Positions 25,564-37,237 of a DNA stretch of 64,000 bases are shown one piece after another; positions within the stretch are counted from its first letter, which is position 1; each line of letters starts with the position of its first letter. The notes below the pieces were generated by a model. It searched no databases. It saw nothing but the letters and a program-made list of their open reading frames with translations, and was not told where the DNA came from. The stretch covers positions 4,130,501-4,194,500 of the forward strand of contig JAYKKI010000023.1 of the NCBI GenBank assembly GCA_039881145.1, in the 5' to 3' direction. The stretch is from Druceiella hillmani. Its lineage: Eukaryota > Arthropoda > Insecta > Lepidoptera > Hepialidae. Position numbers and translations under genes: made by a program.

Positions 25564-25584
25564 GCAATATTTTCAAAATAATTT

Positions 25585-27281
25585 TTGCGACTGCTACATA
25601 ATCATGCTGATTTTATTTCTTTTTATAATACCCATTGTTTCTCTGAGATAAAAATGCGTTTTCAGAAGGTGAGTGAAGATATTGTGGCGAAGATTGGGTA
25701 TTCTTTAAAGTCCGAAGCTATCGGTGTGGATGGTATCTCTGCACGGATGCTGAAACTAACACTACCGTACACCCTTACCGTGATTACTAAAATTGTGAAT
25801 CTGTCGCTCACTTCTTCTACCTATCCGGAGATATGGAAAAAAACAGTTGCTATCCCAATAGGCAAGAAAAGTAGCTTTCAATCATTAAGCGATCTTCGCC
25901 CCATAAACATTCTACCGGCAATGTCTAAAATCATAGAAAAAATTATCTGCAATCAGCTTAAAAGATTTTTAGAATCCATCAAAGCGCTCCCCCTTACTCA
26001 ATCAGGTTTCCATGGTCAATACAGTACATCCACAGCACTTCTATCCATTACTAATGATATACTTCTTTCTATCCATTACTAATGATATACTTCTATCCAT
26101 TACTAAGTCTATCCTCAGCTGACAAAGGGGAGGCTACTGCTGTCGTTCTTTTGGATTATTCAAGTGCTTTTGATTGCCTAAGTTTGCCAATTTTAATGGC
26201 TAAATTACAATATTACGGCTTATCGGAATGCGCGTGTGAATGGTTTAAAAACTATTTTAAGCAACGGTGTCAGTATGCTAAAGTATTCGATGGTAGTAAA
26301 ACTCTTACCTCAAAAGTTCATGCCATTTCTAGAGGTGTACCACAAGGGTCAATCCTAGGGCCGCTACTTTTCACTCTGTACACGTCAGATATTTCGAGTA
26401 ATTCAAAGCATGTAAAAACTCATTTTTATGCTGATTATATACAGCTGTACAAATCTTTTCGTGTAGGAGATGAAGATAGAGTGTGCGAAAAAGTTAATGA
26501 AGATCTCATGAAAATCTGGAATTGGTCGTGTAAATATGCCTTATTGTTAAACACTTCCAAATCCTGTTTTCTAATTACGGGAAGTAGGGCTCAGGTAGCA
26601 AGATCAGGAAGACTGAAGCTCGCCATAAACGGGCTGTCCAGTCCTATGGTGGAACACGCCAAAAATCTAGGCATTATAATGGACTCACAGCTGAGATTTC
26701 ATGAACACATAATCACAAAAATTAAATGTTGCTTTATGCGTCTCAAAACGCTATACAAATACCGTCCTTATCTCTCTGTTCCCGTTAGGAAAGTTCTAAT
26801 TGAAAGCCTCATTCTTCCTGTACTCGATTATGGTGATATCGTATACGGCCCGCGTTTACTTTCAAAAACAGCCAATTCAATCCAAAGAATACAAAATGCA
26901 TGCGCGCGTTTTTGTTTCGGCATCCCGCGGTGATCCCGTGTATCGCCGTATTTAAATGAGCATGGAATGCTCCGAATGCACAATCGTCGCAGTTATCACA
27001 CTCTTTGTTTTTTGCGTAGACTTTTCACAGCAAAAGAGCCGAAATATCTCTACGATATATTAAACTGGTCCGGCAGTGCTCATAACCACGTGACGCGCGC
27101 TAGAGACCGACTTCTCTCAGTCCCGGAACATCACACAACCGGTTATCGGGGTAGTTTCAAATTAGCCGCAACTAAAATTTGGAATGACCTCCCTCCGCCC
27201 CTGAAAACTGCTGGATCCATGACTACTTTTAAAAGGTCAATTCGTAAGTGGCTTTTGACCCAGCAAATGCAAACGGAATAA
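25585..27281 (+). pseudogene. non-LTR retrotransposon (Jockey/CR1-like) RT ORF, nearly full RT domain
   Basis: Translation reads through the RT domain in order: GVDGISARMLKL, LSDLRPINILPAMSKIIEKI, LTQSGFHGQYSTSTALL, then VVLLDYSSAFDCL, SRGVPQGSILGPLLF, FYADYIQLYKSF, HAKNLGIIMDSQLRFHEHI, and a C-terminal WNDLPPPLKT block. Three lesions show it is dead. A ~26-bp tandem triplication at ~26041-26108 shifts the frame. The active site YADD is YADY (codon 26436-26438). A TGA at 26931-26933 interrupts the frame in FGIPR*SRVSPYL. The 5' part (endonuclease, ORF1) is missing and replaced by the 39-bp minisatellite. The sequence is otherwise well kept, so the insertion is not very old. Assignment to the Jockey/CR1 side of LINEs rests on motif style, not on a tree. 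Confidence 0.85.
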
Positions 27282-27473
27282 ACGGAAAATATCGGCTTTT
27301 CGAAAGCATTTCATCTAAATTATATTTATTATTAGTATCTTCTTTTCTTTGTGCTATGTTTCCTCTGTGGGTAATAATGTGTGTGTAGTTATATGTCTGT
27401 ATATAATATCTGTATTAAGAATAATTATTAATATTATTATATATTTTGTATGTGTCCGTGTATGCGTGTAAAC

Positions 27474-27540
<67 letters not shown>

Positions 27541-27810
27541 ATGGGTATATGTGTCTATATGTATGTATATCAACAGGTGCTAGCTGTAAACCGGCCGTAT
27601 CGGTTTTGCTTATAGCATAACTGCACAAGCCGAGCTAGTAACCTTTTTGTGGATAAAATATTGAAAAATTTTAGGTTAAGGCGTGTAACTTAATTTTTAA
27701 CTTTAATTTTGTCATTAGCCCTAAGAAAATTTCTGCACATGTCTATTACTTTACATGTTGTATTTTACATTCACAAATAAACTATATTATTATTATTATT
27801 ATTATAATAT
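27282..27810 (+). mobile_element. 3' UTR and (ATT)n tail of the LINE
   Basis: Non-coding sequence follows the TAA stop of the RT ORF. It includes a (TA)n tract at ~27485-27540 and ends with 'CACAAATAAACTATATT' followed by (ATT)n to ~27808. AATAAA next to a simple-repeat tail is how many LINEs end. Confidence 0.6.
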
Positions 27811-29250
27811 AGTAGTAAATTTTACTTTTTTTTCAAGCTTATTGGATATTTATAAAATTATTAAAATTATTCTCGGTTAACTAAAAAGTGTAAGTCGGTA
27901 CTATAATATATTATGATAGTAAAAAGCAGATGCATTTGATGAAGTTAAATTTAATCTCGTCTAGGTTAATTATTTATAAATTTAAATCAAAATGTCTTTT
28001 TTTTTTTAATTTATGTTCAACATTATTTCAAACCTTAAGTCCTCGATGAGTAATATCGTTTGTCTAGAACAATTAGACAAAGTGAATATAACAGGAAGAG
28101 AGCGCGAAAAATATTAATACATTTTGACTACATAAATTAATATTTATTTTTGTGTTATTTAAGTCTAGAAATTTAGAGATATAAAATGGGAGTCATTTCC
28201 ATTTTTACAGCCATCATATTCGTATTTTCGTAATTGAAGTTAAAGCTTTATATAATCGATCGTTCCTCTGGGTTTTCTGAACCGCTTGTGAAGCATTGTT
28301 TGTTAAGTAAGAAGATACGTTTTATGAGAGAAATTATGTTTCTATAAATATTTGTTAAAATATATTTTTTGCAGCATTGTGATTAAAAATCTTATAAGAT
28401 TTCGAATTGTTTACCTATACGGCTACAACGTTTTTAAATGTTTTTGCAAATTCAGATATAATACATCACGACTCGAGCAAAATAAGAAAATGTCTTCAAC
28501 GAATTATTTCCTTTAAAATTAAGTTCAGATATTACTTTATAGAGATTTATGCCTTCTAAATCTTATCGATTAATTGCTTAAGACATTTCTTCCTTCAAAT
28601 TCGCGCGCTTTTAAAATATGTAGATATCTGGCCTCCAAAACATGCCTGTATTTTTGAGTTATATGGCTGAATTGGGTGATGATTTCTGTTTGATTGAATC
28701 TTTATATTCTTTTGCTATTTTATATAATTATCAGCAAATCGGATAGCTTGCTACAACAGTAGTAGATTCAGGGACTTATAGCTGCAAATGCCTAGGTGTA
28801 GAAAATTCACATAGCATGCGCACTTTATTCCTAAACGTTATTTGTCCTTTTATAAATATATCTTTTCTATTTACGCGGCCAAATTACGCAATAAATTGGA
28901 TTTGCGCTGTTTGTAAGTACGGTATGTAATACGTATGTATTATATATATTTTCACCGTACTTATACATTTTCAAGTGTCTTCTGAAAAAATTGTATTTCC
29001 TGTAACTTAATTTCTCTCTTTTTATTATCTCTTCGTTGATATCCCGTGTTTTTTTTTCCTCTGAAATTTCAAATTAAGGTTAACCTTTTGCAAATATTTC
29101 TGATTTCATGTATTGTTTTCTTTTAACTTTTGTTTAATAAGTTCATGTCTGATTTATGGTAACTACGATTTTTTGATCGGAATTGATTATCTAAATTTAT
29201 TAGTCATGTTTAGTTGGATAGCTCTCATCACTTCTTCTGTAGCATCAACC
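27811..29250. other. non-coding DNA, no gene seen
   Basis: AT-rich sequence between two retroelement relics. No coding frame or element is recognised. The frame at 29113-29307 overlaps the start of the next relic but is not the RT frame. Confidence 0.5.
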
Positions 29251-30110
29251 GCAGATGAAGTGGGGGGACGGGGACGATCCGCTTTCTTAAAATCGGCGAA
29301 GTCCTGAAAACGGATATGATAACAGCAGAGATGCTTAATGACTTTATCACCGTTATCCTAACTCTATTATTGGTAAACAACTGAGAAGCAAAACGACTCC
29401 CAGACGACTGGAGTAAAATTTTGATTAGCATGCCTTAAAAGAGACCTTAGTCAATGTATATATTGGAGGGAACAGAAGTGCAAACAGAACTTCGCAGACC
29501 GTTAAATCCCTTCTTCGTAGACAACAAGCTGGTTTTTGCTTAAACACCCTAGATTAATCTGGCTTTTGTTGGATTTGAAAAACCTTCTGATACCTTGAGA
29601 TGGACTAATATCTGGTTCCGACTCAGAGAGATTGATATCTTGTCGAACATCGTAAATATACTAAATGCCGTCTTCAACAAGTATTTTTGTAAGGTCACAC
29701 ACACGGCCAGAACTTTCTTTCGCCTCTTCTCTTCCCGTTTGTTTTTGATAGTTTTAGTCGTGGCTCAAAAAATGGAGAGTGACGCGGAATAATGTGGGAA
29801 ATGTCAGATGTCTTGGAAGAATTAGATTATGGTGTTGAGGTCTGCTTGCTAAGCAATAATCATGTGGATACGCAAGTCAAATTGGAAGACTAACGGAGAG
29901 AGGCAGCGTACACTGGGCTCAAAGTAAAATACGGAAGGATCAAGAAATGAGAGCTGGTGCGAAGAACACAAATTCGTTTTTGCTAGGCATAGATCAAATA
30001 AGACGTGTCCATTCTGACCCGTGTCTCGGGAGTATCGTGTCAGAGATGGGATGAACTGAAAATGTTTTTTTCCGATCATAAAAGCTAGGGCAACTTTTGT
30101 TGTATGAAAA
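29251..30110 (+). pseudogene. RTE-like non-LTR retrotransposon RT relic, N-terminal and central part
   Basis: In shifting frames I read EVLKTDMITAEML, LPDDWSKILI, then LAFVGFEKPSDTLRW, a clear counterpart of the RTE block xINFIDFEKAFDSVxR. It is followed by IVNILNAVFNKYFCKV and FLIVLV (counterpart of SPLLFLLVLD). At 29810-29900, EELDYGVEVCLLSNNHVDTQ corresponds to LxDLDYADDxxLLSHxxxDxQ, so the catalytic YADD is lost. SDPCLGSIVSEMG (~30012) matches FTYLGSIVSxxG. Many stops and indels are present. The C-terminal continuation appears at 31060 after ~950 bp of unrelated sequence. Confidence 0.7.
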
Positions 30111-31059
30111 CAATTCAAAATAGAACGATTCAAGGAAGTCCCCATTGAGCACTAAAATAAAGTCTCGCAAATGAATCTGGACGCTCAGAAGGGAACAAGT
30201 TCATGTCCCCAAACAAGCTTTGAACTAGAACCCTCACGGGAATAAGGAATGTGGCCGTCCGAAGTAGCCCTACTGACGGTTTGTGCTGGTGGAACTGAAG
30301 AGCTCCGGTAGAACCTGGAGTGAAACAATTCGTATGCATAGAATCGATCAGTGTGGTAAAGCACCGTAGCTGCCCTTTGTAGGGAAAAGGAGATAGAAGA
30401 TAAGGAAAGAAAATATTAAAAATGATCTAAATTAAAAAAGAATGTGACTAAACTCTGATTACAATTTAATACTAAATATTACTTAATAATAATTAAATTA
30501 TAATTAATATTTAATAGCCCATACCAGGAGAAATAAATAAAATCCGAATACCTCCACTGTCTCGACGGTGTTCAGTAATGCTAAAACGTAAGCGTGTACG
30601 TTTTATGTTGTTTTTGTTGACATTTTATTATAAGTAATGAAGACTTCATCGTTCAAGGTTGAACGAGATCATCAGGTATAGCCGCGTTACGCGGTCATGA
30701 AGGTAATGTACCTGTTCTTACTCTGCAATACTTTAAGCTCTACTATGTAATTAACAGAGAAATATCATCTAGCTACCGAGTTGCGAATGAGAAAAGGAGT
30801 GGTGAACGTTTTGATGTGAATGTATGCGTACGCAAGATAAAATGGCTTTACTAGAAATGGTGAGGAAATACCTACGTGAAGTTATTGAAAATCGTGATTT
30901 TTGTCTATAGAAACACGTGTGATAAATGCTATATAGAGTATGTTGGTTAATTCGTACAAATATTTTTTTCAGATACTTCTCGAAAAAATAAGAAAAAAAA
31001 CTTCAAAATATCTTTGAAGGAATCTCTGCCAAAGACGATGTTACGATTTTGTGCATAAA
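30111..31059. other. sequence separating two halves of the RTE relic
   Basis: It sits between RT blocks that should be nearly adjacent and is therefore probably an insertion. The minus-strand frames 29849-30145 and 30130-30339 show no recognisable domain. No terminal repeats or target duplication could be identified by eye. Confidence 0.4.
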
Positions 31060-31560
31060 AATTTTACTATATGAAGAAAATATGGATAAATAGGAACATC
31101 ATCAAGACCACCAAGATTCTCATCGTTAGAGTGCTTGTATTCCCCATATTTCTGAATGCACTAGACATATGGGCACTTCGAGAAATCGAAAAGAAGAAAA
31201 TGGACTTCCCTGGAGAAGACAGCTTGGAGTATCATAATCCAAGAACTCTGCATGAAGCATCGTGTACCGAACTGAACATAATCTTGTATCCTCAAATTCG
31301 TTGACCATGTCTCAAGGCAGAACGCGAGTTATATAGAGAGCCTTGTCGCGCAGGGGTACAATAGAGACTGATCAAATCGAATCTGCTGTGGTTAGTCTCT
31401 TGCAAGAGGTCCTCAAACTGATGACAAGCAAAGAGATATAGCAAGATATCGTGAGATGGGTTAAATCAGACCCTGATAGGGCTATCAGGGTCTGATTGAT
31501 GACCATGACCACGGTCAGTTGATGACCACGGCTGCTCCATCAAAAGCGTAATGGTAGAGA
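31060..31560 (+). pseudogene. RTE-like RT relic, C-terminal part
   Basis: The frame at 31071 reads KKIWINRNIIKTTKILIVRV then LVFPIFLNALDIWALREIEK, the counterpart of KIWKxRxISxxTKxRLVRxLVFPIFLYGAETWTLRExEK. Farther on TDQIESAVVSLLQEV (~31358) matches the WSDQIKxxxGxxxxEx block near the C terminus of these proteins, and DDHDHGQ (~31498) resembles the end of the ORF. A 16-bp perfect palindrome (31464-31479 with 31482-31497) interrupts the frame. Stops and frameshifts exclude function. Confidence 0.7.
31464..31497. repeat. 16-bp palindrome with 2-nt loop
   Basis: AATCAGACCCTGATAG pairs exactly with 31482-31497. It lies inside the RTE C-terminal relic and probably arose there by an inverted duplication. 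Confidence 0.8.
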
Positions 31561-31843
31561 AGAATACAAATCTTAATAAGTTTAAAACAATAATACATAT
31601 TTAAATAAACACGGATTAAAAGAACAAAAAAGAAAGTAAGTTTTGCTACATTAATCTTAAGCCTGTGATGTCACATCACATAACAACTTGGTCACCAACT
31701 TGGAGAGGAAAATTACTCATTTAGCAGTCAATCAGTACAATACAGGAACGCATACACATAAGATTTTATATGGGGTCTTGTTTAATATAGTTCAACTAGT
31801 GTTATAACACAGAATACTAATAGTAACGATGGTGATGATGTGA

Positions 31844-31877
<34 letters not shown>

Positions 31878-32339
31878 ATATACATATTTCTACCGGGATG
31901 TTAGAACAGCAAAACATGTCTGCCGTTCTAAATATAGGCTTAGAATATTATTGTTAACAACAGATATCAATTCCAGCTTTTTTTTTATTTTTATTTTATT
32001 TTATGTAAAGGGAAAAAACAAACACAAACTGTTTCAAATATTCTACGAATATTTAATAGGAAATAAGTTTGTGTTTTAACGTTTCCACGAAGAACAAAGA
32101 AAAATAAATACATTAATAATATAACCAATGAAATACAACAATAGATAAATGCGACAATATTAATTGAAGTAAGAGAAACAATATTTTTTTTAGAATAAGA
32201 CATAAAAGTAATACGGAAAACACTTGTTATTAACTTATCAATTAAATAAAGCTGCAATTATGGATTACAAGTTACCTATGTAAGGCGTTCTATTTAACTA
32301 AGTTGGACAAACAATGAATAAAGTAAAATGATAATAACA
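31561..32339. other. non-coding DNA with TA/TG microsatellite
   Basis: No coding sequence is seen. A (TA)n(TG)n tract lies at 31844-31882. Confidence 0.5.
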
Positions 32340-33720
32340 TTACAGATCCATCTGTTGTGCATAAATTTCATGGACCCTGTTCTTTACATCTAATGGAAAC
32401 TGGGGCCGTGGACTTGCAAGGATGTCAAGTGTCAACATCTCTTTATTGTACAAGTCGCACAACCGTCGTAACGGTGCTCTGACACTGGCGTTTGTTCGTG
32501 CATTATCGACATGAAATAAGAGACGGCTACGAGTTAGTTTGGGAGTTCTTTATCTGACTCAGTAGAGATGAACAGTCATAATTACCATGACAGATATTGA
32601 ACATAATCATTAACTCTAATAATGAACGTCTACGATAGAGGGCATCACATTTATAATTATTAAGTAATACTTTACACGATAATTTACTGCCACCTATACA
32701 ATGCTGAAGAGCTTTCAAATTTTTTTTTTATATTCTCGATACTATCAGAATAAGTGGCATATAGTGGATTCCAGACAACTAAAGCGTATTCAAGTCGTGA
32801 TATTACAAGAGCATTGTACAAGGTTAAGTACGTTTCAGCATTTTTAAATACTTCGGCCGTTCTTAATACGAAGTCAAGCATTCTATAGGCCTTAGATACA
32901 ATCTGCTCAATATGCAAACTAAAATGCAGTTTACTATCGAACATGATACCAAGGTCACGCATGCTGTCAACTTTTTTGAGTGAACTCCCTCCTATCGCAT
33001 ATTTAAAGTTTATTTGTTTTTTTTCTATGTGAAATAGATTTATTTGCACTTCGAGTAACTTAAATGCAGTTTGTTCTCTTCACAGTAAACATGAAGTCTA
33101 TTGAGATCAGCTTGCATATTCGAACAGTCATGGATGGCTTTCACAAGAATAAATACTTTTAGATCGTCTGCATACATTAGGAAATTACTATTTCTAAAAC
33201 AGGTACTTATATCGTTAATAAATAAGAAAGGGCCTAATATAGATCCCTGTGGTACACCAGAAGTCACTTGGATATATGATTATAAGAACCCTTAACTCAA
33301 GATTATAAGAAAATTTACATTAATTGCTTGCTGCTATTAGTGAAATACGAAATAAGCCATCTAAAAAAGTTGCCCCTGATACCGTTAAATGCTAGTTTTC
33401 GCATCAATATTAAGTGGTCAACCTTGTCAAATGCTTTCTTGAAATCTGTATGTATCACGTCAACTTGCTGTCCGGAATCCAATGACTCGAACAAGTGCTG
33501 AGAGTGAAGTAGTTAGTGGTAGTGGTGGTAGATCTACCACGAACAAAGCCGTGTTGTTCGGGCATAATGTAATTATGGAGTATTGGATATACTCGTCCAT
33601 GTACTAATCCCTCTAAAACTTTGGGAATTACTGATAAGATTATTATGGGTCTATAGTTAACTATGTTTTGTTTAGATCCACTTTTATGCACAGGTGTTAT
33701 GTGCGCCTTTTTCAAGCTTT
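32340..33720 (-). pseudogene. non-LTR retrotransposon RT relic (minus strand), C-terminal two thirds
   Basis: Read on the minus strand from ~33720 the order is KKAHITPVHKSGSKQNIVNY, PEQHGFVRGRSTTTT, TSGVPQGSILGPFLF, FLMYADDLKVF (YADD intact, ~33163-33174), VDSMRDLGIMFDSKLHFSLH, ISRLEYALVVWNPLY. It ends with LFHVDNARTNASVRAPLRRL and NRVHEIYAQQMDL before TAA at 32340-32342. This is the usual order of RT and post-RT domains in Jockey-like LINEs. It is split into at least four frames by small indels. No upstream endonuclease is found past 33720, so the copy is 5'-truncated, as is typical for LINEs. Confidence 0.82.
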
Positions 33721-34932
33721 GTTAAAATATCGTAAATTGTTTATTTTTTTGGAACTTTCACTAACGTCTGCCACAACCATCATACTTGACTGTCATTGTT
33801 ATTTTTTAATAACAATAATGCAAAATTTTAAAATATCCAAATTGACAGCCTTGTTACCCTGACTTAAAATTGGTCAAAATTTTAATTCTTTCACACCTCG
33901 GTGACTCCATAAGAAACGCGGCGGAACTTAGTGAGTCCCTATCTCATGTACGGCAGGTATGACAGAGTTAATAAAGAAAATATATAGTTTTGTTCAAATA
34001 CTTAAGTCTGTGCGCTGCTGGCTATTAGGTTAATAGCAATTTAAGACCTATATTTTGCATGAACAAAGTTACGGAGTCTGTTATTACGATGACGAAAGAA
34101 ATGTTCGCTTGAATTCTTTACGTTATTAAGTGGTACAGAACACGTAAAGTGACGTTTTTATCATCGTGTTTTGTTTTCAATTATTTCAAACTTTAACTTA
34201 TCGATCTCTTTACAAATATATTTATTGGAAGTTAAGAAGGAATTATTAATTAGCGTTGGTTTTGTATTGCGACTCCGTCTTTATTTGGTGACCGCCACTG
34301 CTGAATATTTGAAATTCATCAACATCCCGTGTTACATTTCGACCTTATGTCTTACTTATCCCAAAAAATATATTTACCTGTATCTCTTAAATATGTTTTT
34401 TAAATTACCAAATGCAACTATTTTAACGCGACTTCAAAAAAAACCTGTTTCCTTTGACATAGGTATGTACTTCTTGTTGTTAAATTAGTTAGTTGAAAAT
34501 TATCAAAATAAACTTTTTAAGTTTTAGAGGATATTATTGAAACGAGCGACAGGCCTAGATAATTTTGTAACACTATTTCTTTTTTTTGCGTTTTTTAAAT
34601 TTGAATTTTCCACTTTGTCATGTTTTTAAATGGTATTTTTAACAAGTTTACAGTTGTGTATTATTTTAATTAACAATTCACGTTGTCCTACTTAATAGAT
34701 TTTCAGAATAATATTTAATAAACATGTAACTTCATAAGTTTGCTGAAAGTTCTTTAAAAAATTGTTACTCTTTTTCGAATATTAAATTTCTGTTTATGTT
34801 GGGATTGACTTAGAGCATAAAATTAAAAAAATACAGTATATTATAATTCGCAGTAAAAAGTCATTTAAAAAATGACTGAACGAGTCATTTAACTCCTTTA
34901 ACTATGCCGTATATCTCATTTATACCTATATA

Positions 34933-34976
<44 letters not shown>

Positions 34977-35270
34977 AGCATAAAAATTAAGAAAGACGAC
35001 GTTTAGAGAAAATCTAGCTATATTTTATAGAGTTACTTAGGCATCCCGACTGAAGAGCTTAAAGTTGCGACAAACAGCAGTTTGCATGAAATGATTAAGA
35101 AAAATATTTCGAATGAAATTGTCGCATTTTTAACCGCTTTAGAAAGATGTGCACGATACGAGGCGCTTGTATTTTTTTCATGTATATAATGAAATAGTTT
35201 GGGATAGATTTCAGATAATATGGTCATTTCATAAGTCACAGATAGCGGCGCGGTCTGAGGTGGAAACGAA
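33721..35270. other. non-coding DNA with (AT)n tract
   Basis: No gene is recognised. The frame at 34171-34488 (105 codons) is hydrophobic, without motifs, and is taken as chance. A TA tract lies at 34934-34973. Confidence 0.5.
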
Positions 35271-36199
35271 AAATGTCGATAGAACTTCTATATGGTGAGG
35301 AGCACATTCATTGAGTGTGAGTTCTTTAGACTTATTTTATGAGTCCTTTGACCTCAAATGGTAATCAGAGTGTGATGATGGAGCCGAAAATCGGTGACAT
35401 GAACTGCTTGAAGGTGAGGTGTAGATACATTCTCTTTGGACTCGTTTGAGTTGTCTTGATAAGTTCTTTGATCAGGATTAGTCGTTAGGATCGGATGATG
35501 GGCCAGAAAGTTGTGATAAGAACTACTCAACAGTTAGGAGTAGGCTGACAGAATTAAGGTTCGTTCATTGTATTTACGAGTATTTTGATCACAAGTAGGG
35601 GCCAGAGGCTGACGATGGAGTCGAAAGTCCTCAACAGTGATATGTAAGTTCAACGAATTTGAACTTGTTTGACTTATCATGACGTAAGCAAGAAAGTAAC
35701 AATATAACTAAATAAAGACCATAGAAAGAATGAAACAACTAAGATATTAGTAGGTAAGAAGGTACGTAGCTAAGTAGTTAGGTAAGTAAATATGTACAAG
35801 TACATACAAATGCATAAAGTAACTAGGATATTAGTATGTATGAAGATAAGCACCAAAAATACAATCGTTTTTAAAAAGACTATAAAAGACTATAAGAAAT
35901 AAAATAGAAAAAAAACAGTTAAAACTGAACATCAAATTAACTGATTACATCAATTGTGAACTATCTTACGTGTGCGTCATCAGTGGATGTACAAGTATAT
36001 ATAACGACCTAAAATAACCAGAATGTTAGTAATTGGGTACATATGGACAGGTATATACAAAAACATGGAACAATTATAGCCGAATTGGTTATGTACTTGC
36101 CGTAGGTAGGTTAGCAGAAAAGTAAGTATGTGCAGTTATACATAAAGGCATGAAGTAATTAGATTATTAAGTAGATAGGTAGGTAAGCATGTACAAAGG
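35271..36199. repeat. decayed tandem/low-complexity array
   Basis: At 35290-35650, loosely repeated blocks recur about every 120 bp ('GATGATGGAGCCGAAAATC', 'GATGATGGGCCAGAAAG', 'GACGATGGAGTCGAAAG'). At 35690-36199 a second type recurs: 'TAGTAGGTAAG', 'TATGTACAAGTACATACAAA', 'GCATAAAGTAACTAGGATAT'. The second type resumes at 39280-39350, on the far side of the ZMYM1-like element, and appears in reverse complement at 54640-54905. Confidence 0.55.
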
Positions 36200-36308
36200 T
36201 TACGATCATGGGCGCCGCCAGGATTACTTTCAGGGAGGTGCATCTGCATCTATACATTCTATTAACCAATATAAAATATAGAACTAAACATGTATAGCAT
36301 GTGGATAA

Positions 36309-36704
36309 CAGAGTTGCGAGTATTAAGTACTTTTTCTACGATCTGTCTGACAATGACAGATACAGAGTTTTTCAATGGCTACTTTCTTCTAATACTGTAT
36401 GACAAAAGCACAATGCCCTGTATTCAGTGATCATTAAAAACTGTCAAGTGGGGGACTTAAAAAAATATTCTGGAAAAACGAAAAGACCTAAAAATAAAAA
36501 AAACGATAGTTTCTCGATCCCCAAACTAGTATCTATTGAAAAAAAATATAATATCTTTACATTGCAAAAACCTGACCTTCCCTATTATCTAAGTATTTTT
36601 ATTTCAAATCAATTTTAATAAAAAAAAATACTTTGTATTGGTATCTTTAATTTCCTTCATTCTGGAATATATTGTATATTGTAATGTCAGTACTCGCAAC
36701 TCTG
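36309..36704. mobile_element. hAT-type MITE with perfect 8-bp target duplication
   Basis: The ends CAGAGTTGCGAGTA (36309-36322) and TACTCGCAACTCTG (36691-36704) are perfect 14-bp terminal inverted repeats. Directly outside, GTGGATAA occurs at both 36301-36308 and 36705-36712, an exact 8-bp target site duplication. CAG-type ends with 8-bp duplications are the hallmark of hAT transposons. The 396-bp interior has no transposase, so it is non-autonomous. The frame at 36427-36618 lies inside and is not a gene. Perfect TIRs and duplications imply a fairly recent insertion. Confidence 0.92.
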
Positions 36705-37237
36705 GTGGATAAATGCAATGTCAAATTCTAATCACGCGAGTATTTAATTAAATATACTTCGCTCATTGAAAACATACTTAAGGTGCGTTCTACTAGGCGT
36801 TCACTACGATAAAAATTCTATCTAAATACACAGAACATGATTATTGTAAACGCTTAATCGAACGCGCCCTTAGACTATATAGTCGATGGTTGGCATTATT
36901 ACTTGGGAATCCCCGCTGTAGCGCGACGGATACGGGGGATTTGTTCGCTGATCAATTGTCGGTAATACTCAAATCTGCTTAAACAACAACTTTATTTATT
37001 AGATAATTTGTTGCATAGGTTATTAATTTTTATTCAAGTTATGAGTGAGATAAGACCCTCATAATAAATCATCCAGGCCGAATACGGATAAATTGGATGG
37101 CCAGGTATGTTGTGTTGTTGTCTCTACCTGTCATCGAATGTATTATTCATTATCAACATACATAAAAAATGAGACTTGAAAACAACGAAATAATGCGTTA
37201 ATTGATTCGTTCTTTTTTTATTATATAAGAATTCTTT

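Noticed and set aside
34171..34488. 105-codon hydrophobic frame as a membrane protein
   Set aside because: No start context, homologue or neighbouring exon; hydrophobicity is expected from T-rich DNA.
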